In this document: in pieces, positions 9,584-17,384 of the stretch
Numbering within the stretch: position 1 is the first letter of the stretch
Layout: each line of letters opens with the position of its first letter
From: Conidiobolus incongruus B7586
Lineage: Eukaryota; Entomophthoromycota; Entomophthoromycetes; Entomophthorales; Conidiobolaceae
Length of the DNA stretch: 17,384 nucleotides
NCBI GenBank assembly: GCA_000697335.1
Contig: JNEM01015175.1
Span: forward strand, 1-17,384
Direction: 5' to 3'
Translations under genes and position numbers: made by a program
Notes under the pieces: model-generated
Seen by the model: only the letters and a program-made list of their open reading frames with translations
What the model was told of the DNA's origin: nothing
Databases searched by the model: none

Positions 9584-10149
9584 ATTTCTTATGTTGTCGA
9601 TAGGAATTAATAACTAAAAATGGATCTTATTTAAATATTTTTAATTTATTTTTAACTTTGAATTAATTCTAAATAATATTGAATTTGATAAATATTAATT
9701 ATTTAATTAATTAAATTATTAAAGCTTTAATTTTAATATAATAAAATATTTATAAATCTTAATTTTATTAGATATTAAATAATATAAATTTCTTATTAAT
9801 TTAATTATAAAAAGATTTAATACTTTTAAATTATAAATTATTATTAATTTTTTTTATTAATTAGAAATTTATAAATATTTTATTATTAAAAAAACAATTT
9901 TATTATTATTATTATTATTTATTTTTTTAATTTTAATTAATTAATAATTTAATATCTAAATAAAATTTATTAAAATTATATATATATATATATATATCAT
10001 TATTTTTGCAATTTTAAATTATTATTAATAATTGAAAAAAAATTTTTATATAATTTATTAAAATTCAAAATTATATATTGTCAAATTTAAATTTGATATT
10101 AAATTGATAGTAAAATTATTTGTGATATATTTTGTAAATAAATATTGTT
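9584..10149. other. AT-rich desert with simple repeats
   Basis: Very low G+C. An (ATT)n tract lies at about 9899-9920 and a (TA)n run of 21 nt at 9977-9997. No gene is seen on either strand. Confidence 0.65.
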
Positions 10150-10330
10150 ATTATACATCTGTTATGAAATGATTTATTAATCCTCCTCTTTAATGTTGTC
10201 ACTTCAGAGTTTAAACAATTTGTTCAGCAAATGGCATAGGAATTGAATGCATTCTAATAAGAGGAATTATTGATCATCATTTAATTGTGGACTGACAAAT
10301 CCATTCTGACTCAAAGGTGATATTGACTTA
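10150..10330. other. Unassigned G+C-richer island
   Basis: About 180 bases at roughly 35% G+C within a desert of about 10%. It holds a perfect TGACTCA (10307-10313), the binding sequence of Gcn4/AP-1-type bZIP factors, but no gene starts nearby. All frames are short. It could be a non-coding RNA locus or the remains of an old coding segment; I cannot tell which. Confidence 0.25.
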
Positions 10331-12798
10331 TCTATCAAATTAAAACGGACAAGTATTTTCTAAATAAAACATTTTTTAATATCAATTTAATACCTTAATA
10401 AATTTTTATTTTATTTCTAATTTATTAAACAAATTTTATAATAATATTAATGCTTTATAATATGTTTATTTTTAATATAAAAGTTTTGACTGAATTTGTA
10501 AGTAATATGTAATAATATTGAACAATGAGATTTCAAATTACTTATAAAATTTCATAATTATTTAATTTTTTATAATTTAATTGTTAATATAATTCTATAT
10601 TGAAATTAATACTGTAATAAAATTAAAATTTTATTTTATTCTAAAAATATTATTAATTAGCTCAATAAACATCCTTTCTCTCTCTTTCTCTTAATTTCAA
10701 CTATTATCCTTTATTATCACTAATTATTACTGCACAAGGTTTGAGATTATCCCTATTGATATTATATATTGTTAAATATTTTATTAAATAAATAAATGAA
10801 TATATAGTAATTTTCTGAATTTATTACTTTATTTAATACTATTCAGACTTCCTTTACATTATATTAGGATCCTGTTATACTTAAGTTATATATATAAATC
10901 TAAGATATTTTAATTTTTTAAAATAAAAATCTCAATTTGAAATATTATTGAATCTATAAATATCATATATAAAGAATAAATTATAATTTGATTAAGCTTT
11001 TGAATGCTAAGCTTGATTAAATTATCAATTTAAATGAAAAATTTTAATATATTTTATTCAATTTAAGATTCTAATGATTTTGCTAAAATAATTAAACAAA
11101 GTCAAAAATATAAAATTTAATACTAGTAAAATATTTTAATAATTTTGAATATAATATAAATGAATTTATTAGTGTTAAATAAAAATATTATAATATTATA
11201 ATTTATTTAAATTAATAAAATTATCTTTATTATTTAATTTTACATTGGATTTAACTTTAATAATTAAATAAAAAAATTTTTTATTAAATATCATATATTA
11301 TTTTCAAATTTATATAATCCCAACACTATTTTTAATAACAATATATATTTCATTGGTTATATAAAATTATGATGAAAAATTAGTTATTATTTAATTAAAT
11401 ATAAAATTTTAAATTAAATCTAAAATACTATAACCATCAAAATACAAAAAGATTTTATAGTTGAGTAATAAATATCCAAGGTATTAATATTAGGAAAATA
11501 AAAATATATACAATAACAAATTAGTGATATTTCATAAATTGATAATTTGAATTGATTGGTTGAGCTGATTACTTAAGTCTATTAATTAATTAGTCTTTCA
11601 AATTTCAATTACAATGAGAATTTTAAAATTGTTACACCAAATAAAAGTACAAAGCTATTTAAACTCAATTTGTCAATACTATTTAAACCTAAATAAAATT
11701 AGGAATAATATGACCTTTATATTTTAATGATATGAATCGATTAGTTAATTGACACGTAGTTTGTTACCTAATGTGAAATACACTATATTGAAGTTTTGTA
11801 GTGCGATAATTTAATAAAGATGGAGTGAATAGAATAATAATTTATGACTATATTGAAGTGAATTGAAATACAAAAACAAATTTGAGATGGGCAATTCATG
11901 AAATTTAAAATGAAATAATAATGAGAATGTGATAATTAACTGAGAAATATAAATTAGTTTAACTTGCAAAATTAAAATTTAATTACATTATTGTTAAATG
12001 TTTTATAACTGTATTAATAATACTATTTAATCAAATATAAAATTGTAAATATACAGCACCTATTCTATAATCATAAAGATAAATCAATCAAAAATATAAT
12101 GAATTATATAAATTTATATATCAAAGCAAATAATGATTTATTACATTTTTTTGATAGATTTTTTATATCCGAATTCGAGTTGATACAAAGAAACAAAATA
12201 AAACCAATGATTATAAGTCTATAAAATAGTTTATTTTATAATATTAATAATACTATGGAATTTTATCTAAGTTTAATAATGATAATTATATAAAGAACAC
12301 AACTTCATTTATAAACATTTGTCATATCAATATTACCTGAATATATATTCATTAACATATCGAATTATATTATGAAAAAAATTTTGATTATTATTTAATA
12401 AATTTTTACTTTAATTAAAATAATAATTATTATGTTTTATGTTTTCTCTATTAATTTAAATTTTGATTAGATAGTTATCAAAATTTTATAATATTATATC
12501 ATACTAAATAATAATATAATTAATAGATTAAGACAATTTATAGATATTATTTGCTATATTATTTATATTAAATTAAAATATTAATCAATTAAAAAGTGGT
12601 TTCAAATTGATACTATCAAAAATTCAAATTATAATCAATTTTTAATAATAAAAATAATTAAAAGATAGTGATCATGTATGAAAAAAGTTTTTAATTATAA
12701 CATATATTAGATATAATATTTAAATTCATTATTATATAAAATTTATATATATTACTTAACCTTATATATTTAATATTTACGAAATAACTATGAAAAAA
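10331..12798. other. AT-rich intergenic desert, no gene
   Basis: Long stretch at about 8-20% G+C with no credible ORF. Notable small items are a pyrimidine tract (CT-rich, 10673-10692), an imperfect 17-bp hairpin at 10983-11025, and a single TGATTGGTTG at 11553-11562 that matches two copies upstream of FAS1. I see no RNA gene or transposon. Confidence 0.65.
10983..11025 (+). repeat. Inverted repeat with 17-base arms
   Basis: Arms 10983-10999 and 11009-11025 with a 9-base loop. Both inner arms end in an AAGCTT-type core (GATTAAGCTT against AAGCTTGATT). Fifteen positions pair as Watson-Crick and two as G-U, when read as + strand RNA. In DNA this AT-rich, long imperfect palindromes do arise by chance. 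Confidence 0.4.
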
Positions 12799-13010
12799 GA
12801 TAAATTAAGGTTTCGAACTGTAATAGAGATTAATAACTTATGCTACTGTACCATTATAAGCAATAATTCTACAGCTGAACAGTGTAAGTTGAGGAGGTTC
12901 AAATAATCTGTTGTTTAATTGGTATTAATTCATTGAATATACATGCGAGGTGATGCTAATCCTAATAAGTATTCTTTCGTTAAATCTTTTCAAAATAGCT
13001 TATATTCCTC
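12799..13010. other. G+C-richer island with a tRNA-like B-box, identity unclear
   Basis: This patch is less AT-rich than its surroundings. On the minus strand it contains AGTTCGAAACC (about 12809-12819), one base off the tRNA B-box consensus, preceded by a D-arm-like segment with ATGGTA. Anticodon and T stems do not pair adequately, so I do not call a tRNA. No ORF is seen. Confidence 0.2.
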
Positions 13011-13730
13011 ATAGCTTAAATAATATGTCTATATAAGTGTTTTTTATATATTACAATTTGAGCTTTAGCATTGCTAAATAAATATTGGGAAGAGCCATTA
13101 TTATTTGAATTGATAAATAGGAGTTGAATGAATAATTCTAAGGATATTAATCGATTTAGTGGCTTAATAAAAAAAATCCAGTTAAGAATGAATATTATAA
13201 TTAATTTAAAAATAAGATTTTAAATTATTCCTTCAAAGATTGAAATAAATTCAATATAAATTTCAACAATTCACTTAATTAAATTAAAAATTGTAGTAGT
13301 TAGTGTTCATTGGATAATTTTAAATTATTTTAAAAATTATTTTTTTTTTCCCAGAATTTTAGCATTTAATAAAAATAATTATTCAGTCATTTTATTAATA
13401 AGCCCAAAAATTAAGAAATATAAATTTAGGATAATAATAATAATTGAGCACAATAAAATCATGGGATTTGTATAATTAATATATTTTTTAAATAGTATCA
13501 TTGATTGATTGATAACAGATTAATGTGATTAATTATAATATTAAAATAACTTAAAAATTATTTATCATAGTGAAATCATTTAATCTATATGTACATTATC
13601 TAGTGTCAAGGTAATAAATTTATTCTAGATTAAGTAAGGATTTTTATTAATATTTAAATTAAAATCAACAATTTTTGATAATTATGAACAAAGAATCAAG
13701 TTTAAAAAAATTAGATTAAAAGTATTATTG
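13011..13730. other. AT-rich intergenic stretch, nothing recognised
   Basis: Composition is again desert-like (about 15-20% G+C), with A/T runs and no credible frame on either strand. Confidence 0.6.
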
Positions 13731-13734
13731 GGTA

Positions 13735-14300
13735 ATGGGACCTAAAAACGTGAGAATAATTTCTCAAAATTTTCCACTAAAGCAGTTTACCAATCCATTA
13801 AATTTAATATCATTTTTAGATTATTTATTACGTTAATGACCTCGGTAAAATCTGGGTTTTAAGGGATCAAATTGATGATAGATTTTTATCATATATCCTT
13901 CAAAGAATTTTCTCAATTTGTTTTGTATTGGAGAAATTTCAGTAGTTGTAAGTAATTTTAAAGGGAGGCTTAGCTGTGGATTTCGGTATTCACCGGCAGA
14001 ATACAACAGTATGTAAGCCACCTCAAAAATTCTGAGATCCAATGAAGTATTAATTAGTGTCAATTATCTATTTCAATGTGAACTTGGTAATTATACTGAT
14101 TCATATCTAGCAGATTCGATAAAAGATTTCATCAAAGGATAATTGTGAATAGGTAAACAATATTAAAATAACCTATCGTTGATAAATAATGAGGTATTTG
14201 AAGTCCTCAAAGCAATTAAAGTTTCGAAATGCAATGAAAGATTAAGATCCTGGTGATATCATTCGAAATTAAGACATAATCCACATATTGGGATAATTGA
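13735..14300 (+). mobile_element. Decayed non-LTR (LINE-type) retrotransposon fragment, tentative
   Basis: A G+C-richer block (up to 40%) that reads like separate scraps of a LINE polyprotein, all on the + strand and in the expected order. Near 13735-13830 there is NVRIISQN followed by NPLNLISFLDYL, resembling the start of an APE-type endonuclease. Near 13958-13970 there is LKGGLAV, resembling the later (G)GGVAI strand of that domain. At 14176-14220 there is SLINNEVFEVLKAIK, followed by a DPGDI-like scrap, resembling the EVxxAIKxxKxxKAPGPDGI block that opens LINE reverse transcriptases. The fragment is very short against a 4-6 kb element, has many breaks, and no 3' tail is visible. Identification rests on short motif resemblance by eye. 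The alternative is chance similarity in an intergenic region. Confidence 0.33.
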
Positions 14301-14363
14301 ATAAAAAGTATTAGGCTAGTCGATTTAAATTATTAGTGAGAAAAAGAAGACAAAATTATAAAT

Positions 14364-14364
<1 letters not shown>

Positions 14365-14400
<36 letters not shown>
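14365..14400 (+). repeat. (GAT)12 microsatellite
   Basis: Twelve perfect GAT units followed by a degenerate tail (GGTGTAGTGATGATAGC). It lies about 560 bases upstream of the FAS1 TATA box and in no gene. Perfect units suggest recent expansion and likely length variation between strains. Confidence 0.95.
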
Positions 14401-14401
<1 letters not shown>

Positions 14402-14922
14402 GTGTAGTGATGATAGCTATTGATGAAGGAAGATGAGATATTTATCACTCCTTGATCTAATCAGACAATCAACAACAGATTTGATTCAACCGTTATTAAT
14501 AGTTAGAGAATTCTAAGCCATCAGTAATTTTACCCGTTATACTGATAGGATAATCGTGTATTTTTCACTGTTCTTCTATTCAAGGTGTTAATCAGGTATG
14601 ACAACAAACAAAATAAATGTTGATTGGTTGTTAAAATTACAATTTTGCTTGTGTGAAATATATGCTGACGTATGATTGGTTGATTTGATTCACTCCACTC
14701 GAATAATAATCAATTGATTGTTAGGAACATTGAGCAAAGTCACCAAAAATTCCGACCGAGGTATTGGAATTTAGACAGGAATTGGGTTTTAATTCAATAA
14801 ATTAATAAAAATAACACCATTTTCCCTAATTCAGTACAGCATTAAATTCAATACAAGACAATTACTATATCCATCTATAGATACACGTCCCACAAGGGTA
14901 ACTAGCCGATTTTCACTTATGT
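14401..14922 (+). promoter_or_regulatory. Upstream regulatory region of FAS1
   Basis: About 30-35% G+C and no ORF. It holds two perfect copies of TGATTGGTTG (14621-14630 and 14673-14682), which on the minus strand read CAACCAATCA, i.e. CCAAT boxes. The second is immediately preceded by TGACGT (14666-14671), the ATF/CREB half-site. Two further ATTGG occurrences lie near 14763 and 14781. I did not find an obvious inositol/choline-response element (TTCACATG type), the element known for yeast FAS1. Confidence 0.45.
14621..14682. promoter_or_regulatory. Pair of CCAAT-type decamers, the second next to TGACGT
   Basis: TGATTGGTTG occurs twice with starts 52 bases apart, at about 300 and 250 bases before the FAS1 TATA box. 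CCAAT boxes are bound by the Hap2/3/5 (NF-Y) complex, and TGACGT is the core recognised by ATF/CREB bZIP proteins. Binding is inferred from the motif only. Confidence 0.45.
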
Positions 14923-14930
14923 TATAAATA
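14923..14930 (+). promoter_or_regulatory. TATA box of FAS1
   Basis: TATAAATA, identical to the TATA box of the asparagine synthetase gene, 231 bases before the FAS1 ATG. Initiation 25-35 bases downstream would give a leader of about 200 nt. The leader from about 14950 to 15160 contains no ATG. Confidence 0.55.
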
Positions 14931-15064
14931 TGCATGAACTTCCATTCAATAGGACAACTTTTCGTTGTGTGAACTAAAATTTTAATCAGAAAGAAGTTTG
15001 TGTGTTATTTCTTTTTGATCACTTAAAAATTCAAATCAATCCCAATAACATTTCAGCAATCCAA

Positions 15065-15138
15065 GTATACTAGTCAACTAAGCTGAAATTATTTAAATCA
15101 AAATCACTAATTCTAACCTATTGTGTGTGTATATTCAG
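15065..15138 (+). other. FAS1: Possible intron in the FAS1 5' leader
   Basis: A branch-site-like TTCTAAC (15111-15117; CACTAAT just before it) is followed after a T/G-rich stretch by ATATTCAG ending at 15138, 22 bases before the start codon. A donor is less certain: GTATAC at 15065 would give a 74-nt intron, and GTTTGT at 14996 is another choice. If spliced, the mature leader keeps the same start codon. Confidence 0.33.
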
Positions 15139-15160
15139 ATTAAATAATATCTCATAAATA

Positions 15161-17384
15161 ATGTCATTTTCCGTCCGTTCTCGTCAACCTAGTTTCCACG
15201 GTCTCACTCCTTCCCAGCGTCCCCTTCACATTAGAGTCGGCAAAAAAGAGATCAGCATTCTGATCAATAACGACCACTGGGGTTCAGCTGAACAGCTTCG
15301 TGAAGAATTCATTCAAGCCGGATTACCCGAATCCGTTGTTACTGAAGATTTGACTAAAATTGAATTAACTTCTCATTTTCTCAAATTCATTACTGAGAGA
15401 GCCGATCAAGACGATATCCAATCGTTCTATCCTCTCGTTCAAATTGTTTTCGAGCACTTGAGAGATAAATATTTAAAGAAAAATGACGTTCATGCCGCCA
15501 CCCGTGATCTTCCCGTCGAAGGTCGCAATGTAGTCATTCAAGCTTATTTTACTGCTTTAGCTTCTCTCAATCGAGAAACTGAGATAGATCTTTCTAAATA
15601 TGAAAACGCTCCTTCAGCATTATTCAAAGCTGTTAAAAATAACAAAGCCTCCCTATTCGCTGTATTTGGTGGTCAAGGTAATAATGAAGAATATTTTGAT
15701 GAACTTGTTGAAGTTTACAACGTCTATGAGAGTATCCTTGCTCCCTACGTTGAATCAATGTCCCAGGTTATTAGGGAATTATCTTTGACTGAATTGGGTA
15801 AGAGCATTCACCCCAAGACTTTGGATATTCTCAACTGGATCAAGAACCCAGAATCACGTCCTGACACCCAATACTTAATCTGGGGTCCCGTCAGCTTACC
15901 GGCTATTGGTTTATTACAACTCTGTCACTACTATCTCACCATGCGCCTATTGGGTATGACCCCTGACCAATTCCGTCAACACTTTGTTGGTGCTACTGGT
16001 CACAGTCAAGGTATCATTTCTGCTGTTTGTTTAGCTTCATCCACATCCGAAGAATCCTTCTTCGAGAACTCTGAAAAGGTATTGGCCTTACTCTTCATCA
16101 TTGGTGGAAGAGCTCATTTAAGCTATCCTCAAGTCACTCTTAATCCTTCCATTTTACGCGATTCCTTGGCCAACAACGAAGGTAACCCCAGTGTTATGCT
16201 TTCTGTTGTCAATTTGCCTTTAGCCACAGTTCAAAAGTATGTTGAAAGCACCAATCAACATTTACCTGAAGATCGTCAAATTTATATTAGTTTGGTAAAC
16301 GGCGCCAGATTCATCAATCTTGTGGGTCATCCTCAGAGTTTGTATGGTCTTAACACTGCTCTTAGAAAGATCAAAGCTCCCACTGGACTTGATCAATCCA
16401 GAGTCCCTCACAGTCAGAGAAAACTTAAATTCTCCACCAAATTTATTCCCATCACCCATCCATACCACTCTGAATACCTTAAGAATGCCAATGCTGCCAT
16501 TTTCAAAGATGTTAAAGATTTTGGAATTGAATTCCCTGCTGCTGAAATCAAGATCCCCGTTTATAGCACTTTCGACGGTAAGAATCTGCAACAATCTGAT
16601 AGAGTTGTTGAAGATCTAGTTGAGATGATCTGTACCCAACCCATTGACTGGGCTAAGGCTACTAACGTTCAAGGTCTTACTCACATCATTGACTTTGGTC
16701 CTGGTGGTGCTTCTGGTATCGGTGGCTTGACCTTCCGTAATAAGCAAGGTACTGGTGTTCAAGTTATTATTGCTGGTTCCTTGACTGGTCCCAACAAGCA
16801 GCTCTCTTACAAGGCTGATTTATTCGATTCTGACATCTCTGCTGTTCGCTATTCCGCTAACTGGGCTGAAGAATATCGTCCCAAGTTAGTTAAGACTGCT
16901 AAGGATGGTCGCATTTTTGTTGACACTCCTATGACTCGTCTTCTTGGTAAGCCTCCTTTGATGGTTGCTGGTATGACTCCATCTACCGTATCTGGTGAGT
17001 TTGTCAGTGCCGTCATGAACGCCGGTTATCACGTCGAACTTGCTGGTGGTGGTCACTTTGCTGAAAAGATGATTCGCGATAAGGTTCAAATGATCATGGA
17101 CAACGTTCCCGCTGGTTTGGGTATCTCCATGAACTGTTTATTCCTTAACGCTTTCCTTTGGAATATGCAATTCCCTCTCATTCAGCAAATGCGTAAGGAA
17201 GGCTTCCCTATGGAAGGTGTCTGTATTGGTGCCGGTGTTCCTTCTCCTGACGTTGCCGCCGATATTGTATCTCAATTCCGCGCTGCCGGTATTAAGCATC
17301 TCGCATTTAAGCCTGGTTCAGTTTCAACCATCCGTCAAGTTGTTGCCATCGCTGCCAACAACCCTGACACGCCCATCATGCTTC
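15161..17384 (+). CDS. FAS1: Fatty acid synthase subunit beta, N-terminal part (cut by window end)
   Basis: Beta chain of the cytosolic fungal alpha6-beta6 fatty acid synthase. The window holds 741 complete codons plus one base of a protein of about 2,050 residues in baker's yeast. An N-terminal structural region (about 1-160) leads into the acetyl transferase: FGGQGN (169-174), GHSQG with catalytic Ser282 (yeast Ser274), NNEG, GLDQSR, and the active-site His436 in PYHSE (yeast His427). From about 590 the FMN-dependent enoyl reductase begins, with GKPPLMVAGMTP (596-607) and ELAGGGHF. The frame is unbroken, with no intron in this part. ATG at 15161 is the first ATG after the likely transcription start and gives the expected N-terminus. 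Codons strongly favour C/T endings, as in the asparagine synthetase gene. The dehydratase, malonyl/palmitoyl transferase and any alpha-subunit fusion would lie beyond the window, so split versus fused organisation cannot be judged. Confidence 0.97.
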   Translation, partial: MSFSVRSRQPSFHGLTPSQRPLHIRVGKKEISILINNDHWGSAEQLREEFIQAGLPESVVTEDLTKIELTSHFLKFITERADQDDIQSFYPLVQIVFEHLRDKYLKKNDVHAATRDLPVEGRNVVIQAYFTALASLNRETEIDLSKYENAPSALFKAVKNNKASLFAVFGGQGNNEEYFDELVEVYNVYESILAPYVESMSQVIRELSLTELGKSIHPKTLDILNWIKNPESRPDTQYLIWGPVSLPAIGLLQLCHYYLTMRLLGMTPDQFRQHFVGATGHSQGIISAVCLASSTSEESFFENSEKVLALLFIIGGRAHLSYPQVTLNPSILRDSLANNEGNPSVMLSVVNLPLATVQKYVESTNQHLPEDRQIYISLVNGARFINLVGHPQSLYGLNTALRKIKAPTGLDQSRVPHSQRKLKFSTKFIPITHPYHSEYLKNANAAIFKDVKDFGIEFPAAEIKIPVYSTFDGKNLQQSDRVVEDLVEMICTQPIDWAKATNVQGLTHIIDFGPGGASGIGGLTFRNKQGTGVQVIIAGSLTGPNKQLSYKADLFDSDISAVRYSANWAEEYRPKLVKTAKDGRIFVDTPMTRLLGKPPLMVAGMTPSTVSGEFVSAVMNAGYHVELAGGGHFAEKMIRDKVQMIMDNVPAGLGISMNCLFLNAFLWNMQFPLIQQMRKEGFPMEGVCIGAGVPSPDVAADIVSQFRAAGIKHLAFKPGSVSTIRQVVAIAANNPDTPIML

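Noticed and set aside
10671-10740. CT-rich tract followed by CACTAAT as a possible intron end or promoter of a hidden gene
   Set aside because: No open frame follows on the + strand and no donor partner is evident.
13833-14063. 76-codon minus-strand ORF
   Set aside because: It has a faint HILLxC-like stretch (EVAYILLYS) that recalls LINE C-termini, but it runs opposite to the other LINE-like scraps in the block and has no promoter or family match; probably a chance frame.
15600-15788. 62-codon + strand ORF inside FAS1
   Set aside because: Out-of-frame shadow of the acetyl transferase coding sequence.
16262-16619. Overlapping 110-codon minus and 99-codon + ORFs inside FAS1
   Set aside because: Shadows of the conserved FAS1 frame; no independent family features.
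16886-17089. 67-codon minus-strand ORF inside FAS1
   Set aside because: Antisense to the start of the enoyl reductase domain; a shadow frame.

Overview
The window looks like nuclear DNA of a fungus with an extremely AT-rich genome. Three things support this. The first gene encodes a fungal-type glutamine-dependent asparagine synthetase with one very short spliceosomal intron (GTAAGC...CAG, 49 nt). The last gene is the start of the beta subunit of the fungal type I fatty acid synthase. Non-coding DNA is roughly 8-20% G+C in the lines I counted by eye, while the strongly expressed genes reach about 50%. I cannot place the lineage from sequence alone. I saw no sign of a non-standard genetic code.

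Layout from left to right: 1-2040 is an AT-rich desert with no gene. 2041-4181 holds the asparagine synthetase gene (ASN1) with its TATA box, intron and upstream region. 4182-6830 is mostly desert, apart from a G+C-richer island at 4391-4640 that I cannot assign. 6876-8297 is an AT-rich single-exon gene for an unrecognised multi-pass membrane protein. 8615-9583 is a single-exon gene for an unrecognised soluble protein; its G+C-rich central domain sits between low-complexity tails. 9584-13730 is a long desert with two small G+C-richer islands (10150-10330 and 12800-13010). 13735-14300 carries what looks like a badly decayed LINE-type retrotransposon fragment. 14365-14400 is a (GAT)12 microsatellite. 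14600-15160 is the fatty acid synthase promoter and leader. 15161-17384 is the first 741 codons of FAS1, cut by the window end.

All four genes are on the + strand, each with its own TATA-like element just upstream, so they appear to be separate transcription units. Two are housekeeping metabolic genes: asparagine synthesis, and malonyl/acetyl-CoA to long-chain acyl-CoA. Nothing suggests that the four work together. I found no CRISPR array, no rRNA, no convincing tRNA and no intact mobile element. I do not see good evidence for an undescribed multi-gene system. The items most worth a second look are the two orphan genes, the LINE-like relic, the repeated CCAAT-type sites upstream of FAS1 and a probable intron in the FAS1 leader.
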